Positions 16,901-25,518 of a stretch of DNA of 64,000 nucleotides are shown piece by piece. The notes under the pieces were generated by a model. The model did not search any database. It had not been told where the DNA came from and saw nothing but the letters and a program-made list of their open reading frames with translations. This DNA comes from Cytophagales bacterium (lineage in GTDB: Bacteria > Bacteroidota > Bacteroidia > Cytophagales > Thermoflexibacteraceae). A program made the position numbers and the translations under genes. Within the stretch, counting starts at the first letter, position 1; each line of letters opens with the position of its first letter. The DNA lies in assembly GCA_013299115.1 (NCBI GenBank), contig JAAFKA010000002.1:1-64000 (forward strand), read 5' to 3'.

Positions 16901-18044
16901 GCAACTGCTCAAAGAACAGGGAATTTTGGCGTATATAACCTCAAATTCGTGGATGCGGACACAATATGGCGAATTGTTGCGTGTTTTTTTTGCTGAACAA
17001 ACAAATCCTTTGTTGTTATTGAATTTTGAAAACTCACAAGTTTTTGAAAGTGCTATTGTGGAAAGTAATATTTTGATTACACAAAAAACAATGCCTCTGC
17101 CAAAAAACACCACAAAAAACATACAACTCAAAGCTGTAACTGTAAAAGAAGATGCAAAAAATATATCGTTGCCTACTTACGTTGCCGAAAAACATATTTT
17201 GCTTACCGAACTTGATACCAAAGGTTGGATTATTGGAAATAGTAAAACCATTTTGTTGAAAAAGAAAATTGAAAGTGATACGATTTTGTTAGGTAATTTA
17301 GGTGTTACAATGGATTACGGCGTAAAAACAGGTTTTAGTGAGGCTTTTTTTATTGACAAAGAAACCAAAGAGTTGCTTGTAAGTAAAAATCCTAAAAATC
17401 TCGAAATAATAAAACCGTTTTTACGTGGAAGAGATTTATTAAAATATACATATAATTGGGCAGAATTGTGGTTTATAAATGCTCATAATGGAATAAAAGC
17501 TAAAAATATAAGTCCTGTAAATATTGAAAAAGATTACCCAGAACTTTATCAATATTTTTCCACTTATGAAATACAGTTAAAAAAACGTGCTGATAAAGGG
17601 CAACATTGGACTAATTTAAGAGATTGTGCATATATTGAAAATTTTGCAAAACCAAAAATTATTTGGATTGTACTTTCGGACAAAGGGAAATTTGCGTATG
17701 ATGACAAAGGTTATTATACTAATGATAGTTGTTTTATAATGACAGGCGAAAATCTAAAATATTTGTTGGCAATTTTAAACTCAAAAGTAGCTGAATGGTA
17801 TTTTAATCAAATTTCTACAAGTTCGGGAATGGGAACTAATATGTGGAAAAAATATAAAGTAGAACAATTACCCATCAAAAACATTTCCATTTCCGAGCAG
17901 CAGCCTTTTGTGTTGTTGGTAGATAAGATTTTGGAGGCAAAGGCACAAGGCGAAAATACACAAGTGCTTGAAAATGAAATAGATATGTTGGTTTTTGGGC
18001 TATATGGGCTTACGGAAGAAGAGATAAAAATTTGTACGCAATAG
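13995..18044 (+). CDS. Large Eco57I-type DNA adenine N6-methyltransferase
   Basis: The product has 1349 aa from the ATG at 13995. An N-terminal region of about 250 residues ('DLDFEPKKADLVALVRMFNR' ... 'HRGHLDTLADL') is of a type I associate with large Eco57I methylases next to helicases. The catalytic domain has motif I 'DPACGSGAF' (D574) and motif IV 'NPPY' (N930), typical of N6-adenine methylation. A TaqI-like C-terminal region probably reads the target sequence. A coiled, Gln/Lys-rich stretch lies between the motifs. No PD-(D/E)XK nuclease is recognised, so cleavage would come from the divergent PLD-helicase. Two palindromic elements are inserted in frame (14430-14452, 15521-15597); both leave the catalytic motifs intact. 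Confidence 0.85.
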   Translation: MNLVLFNDTDQLYQATKQLFAEFGFALKGDTNPYSLPFVLDNLPANIPEVHKKLLANENIKVYFMGVVNEDTLNSKIEHLFDREAARKGKYNEEGENGRNGLGVVALDLDFEPKKADLVALVRMFNRNFETSPIILVMRYNKTNSSGGSQPPDKFISIASSFRRERIKNSQYLGEVVEKVYVLKDVNVANPHRGHLDTLADLKPRKEVATFEELYLQWLEVFSTKLLGKKFYQDVIKWYGWAIKEVQFPQLLPKANEPERIANETYQEQSVLRLFTRLMFCWFMKERNLIPEKAFDKKLLQTEIKDFGAKDNYYKTVLQNMFFATLSVPMENRRFVKKYESDFRSKDYGNQYAYRHHKLLENTGFIKELFEKVPFLNGGLFECLDKVEREENDKAIAETEKRIDGFSETQYKQAKVPDVLFFGEKANKGLIEIFEKYKFTIEENTPTEEEIALPPIMLGTVFENLLAYHTDDTGKEARKSKGAYYTPTEIVYYMVEESLLAFLKNKIAAPLTPEGGVLTPNSTPQGLKALAELKRGDLHQKLENLVREKTTSNEFSPAETRLLIETLFSCKILDPACGSGAFPYTLLDKLVKILNILDADNNYIEQVLAAQQEKENQALLQQIAADYLPKRNELLQNKKIVEQITIDELRKQNIADLNRRLDELTKQYEDQLQKLRQAFNPEENEKDYGKKLYLIQNCIFGVDILPIAIHISKLRFFLSLLISQKENPEKKNRGILPLPNLDTKFIAANTLIAPEKDAQKPANMYITDIKAKQETQKELRAKHLHANNHAAKEQLAKQDIALQKEIAEMLWLSYNNPRSFDNSVQLANYLQEIDIQTAPYSVEIEKLTKQLKDANKDHKKAINSKISVAIQAIDKIHKDTNYVQYKIWLPTFADIDQLAAYTPYNQEKIAALFEPEWMLGCKEFDVVIGNPPYVQLQKMKAQQESFEKQGYTTYSKAADLYCLFYEKGVQLLKEQGILAYITSNSWMRTQYGELLRVFFAEQTNPLLLLNFENSQVFESAIVESNILITQKTMPLPKNTTKNIQLKAVTVKEDAKNISLPTYVAEKHILLTELDTKGWIIGNSKTILLKKKIESDTILLGNLGVTMDYGVKTGFSEAFFIDKETKELLVSKNPKNLEIIKPFLRGRDLLKYTYNWAELWFINAHNGIKAKNISPVNIEKDYPELYQYFSTYEIQLKKRADKGQHWTNLRDCAYIENFAKPKIIWIVLSDKGKFAYDDKGYYTNDSCFIMTGENLKYLLAILNSKVAEWYFNQISTSSGMGTNMWKKYKVEQLPIKNISISEQQPFVLLVDKILEAKAQGENTQVLENEIDMLVFGLYGLTEEEIKICTQ
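14430..14452. repeat. In-frame palindrome in the methylase N-terminal region
   Basis: TCGGGTGGCT and AGCCACCCGA (10-base arms) enclose CGC. It is translated as 'SGGSQPPDK' between two apparent beta strands ('PIILVMRYN' and 'FISIASSF'), a loop position where an insertion should be tolerated. Confidence 0.75.
15521..15597. repeat. In-frame compound palindromic element upstream of methylase motif I
   Basis: This stretch holds CCCCCGAAGGGGG (15529-15541), then GTTTTAACTC (15543-15552) pairing with GAGTTAAAAC (15588-15597), and inside that GCAAGGGCTTAAAGCCCTTGC minus one end (15566-15586). It is translated as 'APLTPEGGVLTPNSTPQGLK' and 'ALAELK'. Parts recur in the restriction gene at 53090 (PLTPEGG) and in the porin N-terminus at 61681 (TPQGFKAL). 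Confidence 0.8.
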
Positions 18045-18084
18045 TAAAGGCTGCTTGGAAAGTCAAAAAAATAAAAAATATAAA

Positions 18085-18109
18085 TAGAGGTTATTACGAT
18101 AATTTTTGT
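18085..18109. repeat. Copy of the TAGAGGTTATTACGATAA repeat
   Basis: TAGAGGTTATTACGATAATT and the next five bases match exactly the complement of the right arm of the inverted repeat at 54661-54778. It lies between the methylase stop and the convergent phosphatase gene. No other feature is seen in this 165-base gap except a small AGCCTAAAGGCT palindrome at 18191-18202. Confidence 0.6.
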
Positions 18110-18209
18110 GGGCACCCTCTATTTTTTATATAGTTTGTTATTTGCTCCTTGTTTGGCAAGAGAGAAGAGTAGCCTAAGGCAAATCATACAACACAGCCTA
18201 AAGGCTATG

Positions 18210-21200
18210 CTACAGTTTCAACCCCACCACTGTTACATCATCTACCTGTTCCTGCTCTCCCTGCCAATTCATAAAAGTTTTATCTAATTCGGCTACCTGT
18301 TCAGCCATAGATAAGTGGTGATTTTGGTGCAGCAACTCCCGCAGTTTTTTGGTCATAAACTTTTTGTTTTGGCTACCTCCAAATTGGTCTTGGTAGCCAT
18401 CGCTGACCAAATACAGCGTAAACCTTGCAAGGTTTTGAAAACCTTGCAAGGTTTCTGGCAAAGCATAATCAATTTCATGGCTCATAAACTCCATAGAGTT
18501 TTCAGTTTTTTTGCTACCACCAATAGCTTTTTTATCTGCCTTTATTTCTTTCAATTCGCCTGCCTGCACATAATACAGTGGGTTCATTGCCCCTGCATAA
18601 TTGATTTTTTGGTTGGTTTTGTCTATGGAAATCAGGCAAATATCCATTCCGTCTTGCACTTTGAGGTGGTCGTTGGTTTGGTTTTCGTTGGTGGGCAAAG
18701 CCATGTTTTGATTGAAAAAAGTAGTAATTTCTTTGTTCAGTTTGTTCAGAATCAAGTGAGGGTGCGAAAGTCCACGTTTGGTAATTTCATTCAGCGTAGC
18801 ATTGCCCACCATGCTCACAAAAGCCCCAGGCACGCCATGCCCTGTGCAGTCTGCCACCGCAAAAAGTAGTTTTCCGTTCACTTCCTTACACCAATAAAAA
18901 TCTCCCGAAACAATATCTCTTGGTTTAAACAGCACAAAATAATTACTTGCACCCAACAACTCATTTAGGGTTTCGGTGGTCGGCAACATAGCATTTTGTA
19001 TTCGTTTGGCATAGTTGATAGAAGCAATAATTTCTTGCTTTTGCAATTCTATTTCGTGGAAAGTATCGGCATTATTTAGGGCAATTTGGGTATAAACAGC
19101 CAAACTTTTCAACAAATTGAGGTGATAAGGCTGGTAAGCATTTCGTTTATAGCTTTGCACAGTAATCACGCCAATCACTTTTTCATTTGCAAAAATTGGC
19201 GTATAAAGCATAGCATACACCTTGCTGGTTTGGCTACCATCTTCCAGACTTACCTTGTCCTCGTCATCATGATATTTGCTAATATAGTTTTGATATTCTG
19301 CAAAAACATCTGCAATCAGTACATCACTTTTTTGCTCTATACACCAAACAGGAAACTGGTTTTTGTCTGCCATAGTTCGGCTAAACGGTGTATAACGGAC
19401 TCCGTTTTCTATTGCCAAACGGTAGTAAATTTGCTGTTTTGCCTCGTCATACAAACCAATGCCAAAAACAGTTGCGTCCATCAATTCATTCACATTCTCG
19501 TATAGCGTAGTCAGCACTTTGTCTAAGTCTAAGCTGGCAGTAATTTGCTTGCCAATTTCACTCAATACCTGCACATTTTCGTAAGAGTTTTCAATTTCTT
19601 GCTTTTTTGCCTCTATTTCGGCTGTCCGCAACAAAACTGTTTTTTCTAAGGCTGCGTTTTGGGCTTGCAATCTTTTGGTATTAAATTTTACGATTTGCCA
19701 AACCACCAAACCACTCACGCCTACATACACAAGGTATGCCCACCACGTTTGATACCAAGGGGGAAGGATTTTGAATTGGTAAGTTGCCTCTCTGCCCTCC
19801 ACCTCGTAAATATTTTTAGATTTTACCCGAAAAACATAGTTGCCTGCGGGCAAATTGGTATATTCTTTTTTGCTCTCTTTTGTCCACGAAGACCAATTTT
19901 CGTCAAAGCCTTGTAGTTTATGACTATATAGATTTTTTTCGGGTAAATCATAATAAGGCAATGAATATTCAAATAGTATTGTATTGTATTGGTAAACAAT
20001 ACCTTTGGCGTGAATATTTTTTGTAAGGAGTTGGCTATCTGTGCCATAAAAAATAGTACTGTCGTTAGGTAAGCTAACTTTGCGTAATTGTGTAGCAGGA
20101 ATTTGATTATAATTTTTCTTGATTTTACCATCAAACCTAAACAACCCTTCCGACCCACCAAACCAAAGCACTTCTTGCGGGTCTGCCCAAAAAGCAACAT
20201 CGGACATGGTGGGAATACGATAATAAGGCGTAGAATTCCATTGATAACTGCCATCGTTTTGGTATTCGGCTACACCCAATAAATATTGTTTGCCTTTGAT
20301 GGCACAAATCCACACGTTTCGTTTGTTGTCTTCTAACAAATTAGTTATAGCATAGCTGTCATCGCCAAATTGAAAGCCAAATTTGGTGTAAGGCACAAAA
20401 TTATTTCCTTTTGGGTTATATTGTTTTATTCCTTTTTCTGTGGCAACTAATATTTCACCGCCAATTTTGAAAAATTTATTTTCCTTCAGCGTGATATTTT
20501 GGGACGTATCATACTTAACCATTGTAGCTGTTGAATCAAACTTGTTTCCGTTAAGCGTAAATTTTCTCACGCCATTTAGGTTGACAGATGCCCAGAGTTG
20601 GTCGTTTTTGTCCTCTATGATAGACCGAATGTCGTCTCCTTTCATTTTTAAATGACCCTCCTCTTCCCATTTACCATTTTTATAGAGCAAAGCCGCTATA
20701 TAATCTCTGCCACTACAATACAGTCTTAGTGGATTGACCAGAGAGGGATAAACCACAAAGGAAGAATTGGGAGAAATTTGCAATGGTTTTCCATTTTTGA
20801 GTTCATAAACCCCCGCAGCAGCAAAAATTATTTTGGTTTCATTGCCAATTTTCATTGGTTTTATATCCCAAACCTGAAAACTAAAACCTTCTATTTTTTT
20901 AAAGTTATTGGTAGTTTTATCCAAATAAAAAATCCCTAAACTTGTACCTGCATATAGAGTATCTTCAATTCTTGTGATACAATAAACTGTCCCTTCTAAG
21001 CCTCGTTTATCTGTAAAAATAGTTGCAGGTGTATTAATTTCTGTATAAATAATTCCATTATTTGTACCAATCCACAAGTTATTTTGTTTATCTGTATAAT
21101 TTATGTAATGTGACTCAGAGTGCATTCCTTCGGCTTTTTGGAGTTTGTAGAGTAATTTGCCGTTTTTGTCTATAATAAAACTGCCTCCTTTGCGTGTGGA

Positions 21201-22010
21201 CATCACAAAATTACCGTTAGGTTGTTTGGCAAAAGCATACGCCCCATGTTTGACTAAGGCACTATCTATTTCGGTTGAGAATTTACTAACGACTTGTTCT
21301 TTATTTACATTGGGATTCAAATCCAATAACTGAAAAGAGGATTTGATTCCACAAAAAAGCACTTTACTACCCTCATAAGGTACTAAATTGACAAGTCCCT
21401 CTTTCTCAAATAAACTCAACTCTCTGAAATCAACCAATTTATCATTGACCATTTCTCTTAATGGATTTTCAACCTCTTTGACAAAAAGTCTGTCTAAAAC
21501 GTAGGTTACTAATTGAAAACGGGTTTTGGATTTCCACACCTTGATTTTTCCATTCGCCCATCTAAAAAGAGAGTTAGCACTTTGAAAATACACACCTTCG
21601 TGGGTGGAAACAGTTCTCCAAACATCACCAAATTTTTTATCTTCTTTTGACAGTTTAGCTGAAATAGAAACGTATTCGAGCTTTCCTGTTTCATTTGGTT
21701 GCAAATAGCCAAATTCGTTGATACCACCCGCATAGATGATGCCTTGCTTATCAATAGCAACAGCCCGTACAGTAGATTTATTGGTAGTAGGGAACACACG
21801 CCAATACGTACCGTCAAATTGCAGCACACCTTCATTGTTAGCAAAGTACATCATGCCCGAGCTATCTTGCACAATATCCCAGTTTTGGGTAGCTGCCTGA
21901 TACTCTTTTGGCAAATAAGACTTGACAAAAAAATTGCCCATCTCCTGCCCCTCACACACCCCCGCCCAAAGCAAAAGCAGTAGTATTCGTAGTAAAATTT
22001 GTATTCTCAT
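18210..22010 (-). CDS. Sensor phosphatase: propeller, Y_Y_Y, TM, GAF, SpoIIE domains
   Basis: This is a 1266-aa membrane signalling protein. A signal peptide (about 1-21) is followed by a periplasmic two-component-regulator-type beta-propeller (about 40-640, repeats such as 'IRSIIEDKNDQLWASVNLNG'). A Y_Y_Y domain follows (about 680-750, 'HKLQGFDENWSSW'), then one TM helix (about 757-777) and a coiled coil. A GAF domain (about 835-975) and a C-terminal SpoIIE/PP2C serine phosphatase (from about 1030, 'RDIVSGDFYWCKEV', 'ADCTGHGVPGAFVSM', 'LYLVSDGYQDQFGG') complete it. The sensor is fused to a phosphatase instead of a histidine kinase, so output is probably through an anti-sigma or STAS-type switch; no partner is adjacent. 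A palindromic element at 18421-18453 adds 'ETLQGFQNLARF' just before the phosphatase strand 'TLYLVSDG'. Confidence 0.88.
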   Translation of the reverse strand: MRIQILLRILLLLLWAGVCEGQEMGNFFVKSYLPKEYQAATQNWDIVQDSSGMMYFANNEGVLQFDGTYWRVFPTTNKSTVRAVAIDKQGIIYAGGINEFGYLQPNETGKLEYVSISAKLSKEDKKFGDVWRTVSTHEGVYFQSANSLFRWANGKIKVWKSKTRFQLVTYVLDRLFVKEVENPLREMVNDKLVDFRELSLFEKEGLVNLVPYEGSKVLFCGIKSSFQLLDLNPNVNKEQVVSKFSTEIDSALVKHGAYAFAKQPNGNFVMSTRKGGSFIIDKNGKLLYKLQKAEGMHSESHYINYTDKQNNLWIGTNNGIIYTEINTPATIFTDKRGLEGTVYCITRIEDTLYAGTSLGIFYLDKTTNNFKKIEGFSFQVWDIKPMKIGNETKIIFAAAGVYELKNGKPLQISPNSSFVVYPSLVNPLRLYCSGRDYIAALLYKNGKWEEEGHLKMKGDDIRSIIEDKNDQLWASVNLNGVRKFTLNGNKFDSTATMVKYDTSQNITLKENKFFKIGGEILVATEKGIKQYNPKGNNFVPYTKFGFQFGDDSYAITNLLEDNKRNVWICAIKGKQYLLGVAEYQNDGSYQWNSTPYYRIPTMSDVAFWADPQEVLWFGGSEGLFRFDGKIKKNYNQIPATQLRKVSLPNDSTIFYGTDSQLLTKNIHAKGIVYQYNTILFEYSLPYYDLPEKNLYSHKLQGFDENWSSWTKESKKEYTNLPAGNYVFRVKSKNIYEVEGREATYQFKILPPWYQTWWAYLVYVGVSGLVVWQIVKFNTKRLQAQNAALEKTVLLRTAEIEAKKQEIENSYENVQVLSEIGKQITASLDLDKVLTTLYENVNELMDATVFGIGLYDEAKQQIYYRLAIENGVRYTPFSRTMADKNQFPVWCIEQKSDVLIADVFAEYQNYISKYHDDEDKVSLEDGSQTSKVYAMLYTPIFANEKVIGVITVQSYKRNAYQPYHLNLLKSLAVYTQIALNNADTFHEIELQKQEIIASINYAKRIQNAMLPTTETLNELLGASNYFVLFKPRDIVSGDFYWCKEVNGKLLFAVADCTGHGVPGAFVSMVGNATLNEITKRGLSHPHLILNKLNKEITTFFNQNMALPTNENQTNDHLKVQDGMDICLISIDKTNQKINYAGAMNPLYYVQAGELKEIKADKKAIGGSKKTENSMEFMSHEIDYALPETLQGFQNLARFTLYLVSDGYQDQFGGSQNKKFMTKKLRELLHQNHHLSMAEQVAELDKTFMNWQGEQEQVDDVTVVGLKL
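18421..18453. repeat. In-frame AACCTTGCAAGGTT palindrome inside the SpoIIE domain
   Basis: AACCTTGCAAGGTTTT (18421-18436) pairs with AAAACCTTGCAAGGTT (18438-18453) around one base. On the minus strand it encodes 'TLQGFQNLARF'. The second SpoIIE phosphatase of this window (62175-64000) lacks these residues at the same place, so this is an insertion. Confidence 0.8.
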
Positions 22011-22244
22011 TGAGTTTTTTTATATTTTCGGATAATTTGCAGAGTTTAGAGGAGAAAAGCAAGGGTTTGAAAGAGAAATTAGAAAATAAACTTTATCAAT
22101 TTTTGAAAAAACTTCTTTCATGTCTTAATTAAAATAGCTAACTTCCAACGAAATAATGGGCAGCGAAAATTATATTTTTCAGACTAATGCCACGCAAGAA
22201 AAACGGAAAAAAGTTATAAAAAAGTTGCAAGAGGGGAAAAGTGA

Positions 22245-22266
22245 TTTCGGTTGCTCACAACCGAAA
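22245..22266. repeat. TTTCGGTTG-CTCA-CAACCGAAA palindrome
   Basis: Nine-base perfect arms enclose the loop CTCA, 10 bases after the lipid kinase stop. It belongs with the CTCA-loop palindromes at 42272, 42299 and 43426, and can serve as a terminator for the minus-strand gene. The rest of the 265-base gap 22011-22275 shows nothing recognisable. Confidence 0.6.
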
Positions 22267-22275
22267 CCCTAAAAC

Positions 22276-23145
22276 CTACCTCCACACCCTCAACGACTGG
22301 GGAATAATTTGGTAGTTCAGTTCGGCAGGCATGGCTATGGGTTCTCCGTCTGCGTGCAACCAATCTGATTTTTTGCGAACAATTTTTATCTTTTTTGCTC
22401 TAATAATTTCAACAGCTTTGTTGTGGTGCAGCGAATAACTGAACAAGTCAAACGAAAAACGGAGGGCTGCCCACGCATTTGTCATGGGTTTTACCATACA
22501 AAGGTCTATGTGTCCGTCTGCAATATCGGCTGCGGGAGAAATATAGGCGTTGTTGCCATACTGCCCTGCATTGGCACAAGTCAAAAGGTGTAACAGTCGA
22601 GTTTGTTTTTGCCCATCTATTTCCAATTCATAGACCTGCGGTTGATAGTCAAAGAAAGTAAACAAACTTGTTTTGAGATAAGTCCACAGCCCTCTACTTT
22701 CTGCCACCGAAAAACGATGGGCAACCTCCGCATCGAAACCTATGCCCGAAGTGCAGAAAAAAGGCGTATCATTTACAGTGCAAGTATCTATCACCAATTC
22801 CTCTGCCCTACTCAAACGGCGAAGGGAAGGACGCAAACCCACAGGAATTTTCAGATGCCTTGCCAGCCCGTTGCCCGACCCCGTAGGCACAATATACAAG
22901 GCTGTTTGGCTACCCACTAAGGCTTTCGAAACTTCGTTTACTGTACCATCGCCACCTACAGCAGCTATGATGTCGAACTCATGGCGGCGTTGATAAACTA
23001 TTTCCGTTGCATGACCTGCATATTGGGTATAATGAATAGCTGTTTCATACAAACTTTTGTCCACCCAACGAGAAATGACAAACTCCATGTTCTCTTTTTT
23101 GCTTGTCCCCGATATAGGATTGACAATAAACAATATTTTTTTCAT
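22276..23145 (-). CDS. Diacylglycerol kinase-family lipid kinase (YegS/DgkB-like)
   Basis: The product has 289 aa from the ATG at 23145, chosen because 'MKKILFIVNPISGTSKK' is the standard family start; ATG 23157 is also possible, and the longer frame runs into the upstream gene. The nucleotide-binding motif 'GGDGTVNEVSKALVG' and 'PTGSGNGLARHL' are typical of DAGK_cat proteins. A C-terminal beta-sandwich domain ends with 'LHADGEPIAMPA'. The enzyme phosphorylates diacylglycerol, sphingoid base or a related lipid at the inner membrane; the substrate cannot be told. It starts 5 bases after the DedA-type gene, so the two form one operon with a common theme of membrane lipid handling. Confidence 0.9.
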   Translation of the reverse strand: MKKILFIVNPISGTSKKENMEFVISRWVDKSLYETAIHYTQYAGHATEIVYQRRHEFDIIAAVGGDGTVNEVSKALVGSQTALYIVPTGSGNGLARHLKIPVGLRPSLRRLSRAEELVIDTCTVNDTPFFCTSGIGFDAEVAHRFSVAESRGLWTYLKTSLFTFFDYQPQVYELEIDGQKQTRLLHLLTCANAGQYGNNAYISPAADIADGHIDLCMVKPMTNAWAALRFSFDLFSYSLHHNKAVEIIRAKKIKIVRKKSDWLHADGEPIAMPAELNYQIIPQSLRVWR

Positions 23146-23149
23146 TTGT

Positions 23150-23800
23150 TTAATCATTTTTCTTGCCGTATTTTTGTTTAACAATTTCGAACACGGCGGG
23201 CAAAATAGATATGATAATGATACCAAAAATGACTAAGGTAAAATTTTTGCGAACTATGGGCGTAGTGCCAAAAAAGTAACCAGCCGACAAGAAAATTGCT
23301 ACCCATAAAAAACCACCTACAATGTTATAGGTAATAAATTTTTTGTACTCCATAGTCCCCACCCCTGCCACAAAAGGGGCAAAAGTGCGGATAATAGGCA
23401 CAAATCGAGCAAAAATAATCATCTTTGCCCCGTGTTTCTCATAAAACTTTTGGGTCTGCAATAGATATTCTTGTTTGATAAACCTATTGTTGATACTAAA
23501 AGCCCTATGTCCTATGTATTTGCCCACACTGTAATTGACAGTATCGCCAATGACAGCGGCAATAAACAGCAAAATGCCCATTAACAACAGATTTAAGCCA
23601 CTATTTGGCAAAGCAACCACTGCCCCTGTTGCAAAGAGCAAAGAGTCTCCTGGCAAGAATGGCGTAACAACCAAGCCTGTTTCCATAAAAATAATTGCAA
23701 AGAGCAAAAAGTAGGTTAAAGTGCCGTAAGCAGCCACAATACTGGTCAGATGTTTGTCTAAATGCAGAAAAACATCGATAATTTCTTTCAGTAATTCCAT
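23150..23800 (-). CDS. DedA/SNARE-associated family membrane protein
   Basis: The product has 216 aa from the ATG at 23800; the longer frame would add 19 residues without a good start context. Hallmarks are 'FMETGLVVTPFLPGDSLLFA' (the F/Y-x-E..G....P..PG[D/E] motif) and 'FARFVPIIRTFAPFVAGVG', both conserved in DedA proteins. About five hydrophobic segments are present. DedA proteins act in the inner membrane in lipid-carrier (undecaprenyl phosphate, phospholipid) flipping and in envelope integrity. The lipid kinase gene follows within 5 bases. Confidence 0.92.
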   Translation of the reverse strand: MELLKEIIDVFLHLDKHLTSIVAAYGTLTYFLLFAIIFMETGLVVTPFLPGDSLLFATGAVVALPNSGLNLLLMGILLFIAAVIGDTVNYSVGKYIGHRAFSINNRFIKQEYLLQTQKFYEKHGAKMIIFARFVPIIRTFAPFVAGVGTMEYKKFITYNIVGGFLWVAIFLSAGYFFGTTPIVRKNFTLVIFGIIIISILPAVFEIVKQKYGKKND

Positions 23801-23918
23801 GTTTTTTATAAAACGAAACAATAAAAATATTTGCAAGTGAGGTAATTGCAAATACAAGCCACAAAGGTAATAAAAAACTACGGAACTAAGGGAAATGGGG
23901 TAAAAAAAATTAATAACT

Positions 23919-23948
23919 TTTGTTTCTGAAAGATATTATTTTACTTTG
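23919..23948 (+). promoter_or_regulatory. Possible Bacteroidota-type promoter for the 492-aa membrane protein
   Basis: TTTG at 23919-23922 is followed after 18 bases by TTACTTTG (23941-23948). This is close to the Bacteroidota consensus TTTG-N19-21-TAnnTTTG. Transcription would start about 20-25 bases before the ATG at 23982. The same TTACTTTG form recurs at 55025. Confidence 0.4.
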
Positions 23949-23981
23949 TAAACTGTTACAAATTTTGGTAAACTTCTTACA

Positions 23982-25460
23982 ATGGAAAATTCTCTTAGCT
24001 TTATAGACTTTTTAATGACACCCATTTGGTTAGCTATTACCTACTTGCTGGCTCATAGACTAAGAAAAAGTTTTACCAATAAGGAAACCCGACCCTATTT
24101 TTTTAAGGCTTTGCATCTCAAAATGGCAGGTGCTATTATGTTGGGGTTAATTTTTAATTTTTATTATGGTTATGGAGATACTTTGTTGTACCATTATTTA
24201 GGTGGTTATGCTTATACCAGCTTTTCAGAGAATTTTGATGCTTTTATGCACCTCACTTTTTACCCTATCGCAGAACAAGATAATGTAAGTATGTATTATA
24301 CAGCAGGCAATGTTTTTTATCTCAAAAAAGACTATGCCACTTATTTTGTTATACGAATTGTTGGTTTATTCAGTCTATTCACTTTTCATAGCTATATGGC
24401 AATAGCTATCATTTTTGGTTTTATTAGTTTTATTGGGGCTTGGGCTATGTTCGGAATTTTTACAGATATCTATCCAAGATTACACAAAAAAATGGCTATT
24501 GCAGTTTTTTATCTACCTTCTGTATTTTTTTGGGGTTCAGGTTTGCTCAAAGACTCTATCTGTTTTGGAGCTTTAGGGCTGGTCTTTTATGGGTTTTATC
24601 ATGCAGTCATTCGCCGAAATAATATTGTGCAACATAGTATATTGGCACTTTTTGCCATGTTAATCCTCTATAAAATCAAAATTTATATTCTACTTTGTTT
24701 TATACCCATGTTAGCCCTGTGGACTTATCTCCAATACATTGCTTTTATCAAATCTAACTTCTTAAAATTTGTGTTTGCTCCTTTTGTACTTACCCTCACA
24801 GGTTTTGCAGGTATTTACGCTGTATTGATATTGAGTCAAGGCTCAGCTTATGAGATAGGTAGTTTGGCTACTAAAACCAAAATAAATTCAACTTATCTAC
24901 AACAAATGAGCTTACAAGGGTCTGTTTACTATCTTACAGAATATGATGGTACATTGGCTGGTTTACCTTACTATTTTGCAGAAGCAGTATTTGTTACTTT
25001 GTTTCGCCCTTTTCTTTGGGAAGCACGCAATCCATTTGCCTTGCTCTCTGCTATCGAAGCCACTTATTTTATTTGGTTTACTTTGACTGTATTTGTAAAA
25101 GTAAAAATTAGAAATTTTATCAAAACTTTTTTGAAAGAACCCTTAGTACCAGCTTCTCTGTTTTTTACCTTTGCTTTTGCCTTTGCCGTTGGTATCAACT
25201 CTGGTAATTTTGGCACTTTGGTAAGATACAAAATACACATCATGCCGTTTTATATCGTAGCCCTCATGATTATGCTCGAATCTAACCGCAGGAAGACTGT
25301 AAGTGAACAGAGTTTAGAACTCCTCAATTTACGAAATAAAGAAAGCAAAAATGAAGTAGAACAAGCAATAACAGACCCAAATCAAGAAAATACAACAGCA
25401 GAAATCACACAGGTGGGGAATAGAAAACTTAAAATACCAAAAAAATTTATTACAAAGTAA
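23982..25460 (+). CDS. Polytopic membrane protein of unknown function (EpsG-like?)
   Basis: This 492-aa protein has roughly ten to twelve membrane helices spread over residues 10-435 and a polar C-terminal tail of about 50 residues rich in Asn, Glu and Lys. The segment 'FYLPSVFFWGSGLLKDSICF' (near 180-200) is a conserved block I associate with uncharacterised Bacteroidota membrane proteins. The overall plan resembles EpsG/Wzy-type polysaccharide polymerases, but no diagnostic motif is seen and the name is only a guess. The gene is alone: the next gene starts 58 bases downstream and encodes a different envelope protein. Confidence 0.7.
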   Translation: MENSLSFIDFLMTPIWLAITYLLAHRLRKSFTNKETRPYFFKALHLKMAGAIMLGLIFNFYYGYGDTLLYHYLGGYAYTSFSENFDAFMHLTFYPIAEQDNVSMYYTAGNVFYLKKDYATYFVIRIVGLFSLFTFHSYMAIAIIFGFISFIGAWAMFGIFTDIYPRLHKKMAIAVFYLPSVFFWGSGLLKDSICFGALGLVFYGFYHAVIRRNNIVQHSILALFAMLILYKIKIYILLCFIPMLALWTYLQYIAFIKSNFLKFVFAPFVLTLTGFAGIYAVLILSQGSAYEIGSLATKTKINSTYLQQMSLQGSVYYLTEYDGTLAGLPYYFAEAVFVTLFRPFLWEARNPFALLSAIEATYFIWFTLTVFVKVKIRNFIKTFLKEPLVPASLFFTFAFAFAVGINSGNFGTLVRYKIHIMPFYIVALMIMLESNRRKTVSEQSLELLNLRNKESKNEVEQAITDPNQENTTAEITQVGNRKLKIPKKFITK

Positions 25461-25518
25461 ATTTTCTGTATCTTCGCCTTAGGTAAATTTTAATCAATTA
25501 CCAAAACCACCAACCACA

